Assembly (NCBI RefSeq): GCF_947496075.1
Contig: NZ_CANMBJ010000004.1
Coordinates: forward strand, 744,001-808,000
Reading direction: 5' to 3'
DNA from: an uncultured Tateyamaria sp.
Lineage (GTDB): Bacteria; Pseudomonadota; Alphaproteobacteria; Rhodobacterales; Rhodobacteraceae
Length of the DNA: 64,000 nucleotides
Below the pieces are notes generated by a model. That model ran no database searches, was not told where the DNA came from, and saw only the letters and a list, made by a program, of their open reading frames with translations. This document shows, in pieces, positions 63,922 through 64,000 of this stretch; the stretch's first letter is position 1; each line of letters opens with the position of its first letter. The position numbers were made by a program, and so were the translations under genes.

Positions 63922-64000
63922 TCCGGGCCACGATACTCGAACAATATGCCAGATACATCGTCTGGGAATGTTGCTTCGCCGGCAAACTCAGTGAGGCGCC
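63909..64000 (-). CDS. C-terminal end of an unidentified protein (partial)
   Basis: Reading leftward from the window edge, one frame gives RLTEFAGEATFPDDVSGILF and ends after EYRGPDQPK with a TAG at 63909-63911. The composition is protein-like and convergent overlap with the Nudix gene is normal for this dense region. The other two frames are less convincing. Only 30 residues are visible, so neither family nor function can be given. Confidence 0.45.
   Translation of the reverse strand, partial: RLTEFAGEATFPDDVSGILFEYRGPDQPK

Overview
The window looks like a chromosomal segment of a marine alphaproteobacterium of the order Rhodobacterales (Roseobacter group). The supporting signs are the gene families and their orders: paa genes with a PaaX-type regulator, an RNase D/KdsD/LptCAB/HPF/PtsN block, SecA opposite a parvulin-ArgJ-MutT operon, RimP-NusA-YlxR-InfB, a ferrochelatase followed by a tiny secreted protein, and a bacterial sodium channel. 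The sequence is G+C-rich and densely coding. I found no rRNA or tRNA gene, CRISPR array, insertion sequence, integrase or prophage.

Layout. (1) 1-10962: aromatic catabolism. A zinc alcohol dehydrogenase (cut by the window edge) and a fused E1 alpha/beta oxo-acid dehydrogenase run leftward. Divergently, a thiolase starts the run paaA, a DUF3291 gene, paaB, paaC, paaD, paaE, paaZ and a PaaX-like regulator, almost all with overlapping or touching ends. (2) 11005-15740: RNase D, arabinose-5-phosphate isomerase, LptC, LptA, LptB, long-form HPF and PtsN. This joins Kdo/LPS supply and export to the nitrogen-PTS locus, without the rpoN often found between lptB and hpf. (3) 15737-26884: a surface-polysaccharide block with a sulfotransferase, GT14-type and two paralogous GT-A transferases, GalE, GalU, another GT2 enzyme, KdsB, CysQ and a KpsM-like export permease without its ATPase. 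(4) 26909-40125: AlkB, DnaK-DnaJ, a cluster of three hairpin repeats, RadC, a PstS/OmpA fusion, a secA-linked unknown, SecA, a parvulin, ArgJ, MutT and a 44-residue ORF closed by a strong terminator. (5) 40146-47346: infB, ylxR, nusA and rimP, read leftward from a promoter followed by a terminator-like leader, then a one-lobed solute-binding protein and a proline iminopeptidase. (6) 47396-56811: UbiG, MarR, a nitrilase-family amidase, glutaredoxin, ComF, an NDUFAF5-like methyltransferase, ferrochelatase, a 59-residue secreted peptide, two L,D-transpeptidases flanking a CAP lipoprotein, a voltage-gated sodium channel and an RlmD-type methyltransferase. (7) 56851-64000: a two-gene ABC exporter, CCA-adding enzyme, CoA-type Nudix hydrolase, Hsp33, another Nudix protein and the tail of an unknown gene.

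Functional links. The paa genes encode epoxidation of phenylacetyl-CoA (PaaABCDE), ring opening and aldehyde oxidation (PaaZ) and the last thiolysis. PaaK, PaaG, PaaF and PaaH are not in the window. KdsD and KdsB bracket Kdo activation, and LptABC export the finished LPS. CysQ can remove the PAP that the sulfotransferase would produce. The best candidates for new biology are the DUF3291 gene inside the paa operon, the duplicated-domain sulfotransferase, the leader terminator before rimP, a sigma-54-like promoter before hpf, and the triple hairpin repeat after dnaJ. All functional statements are from reading the sequence and from memory of protein families; no database search was run.
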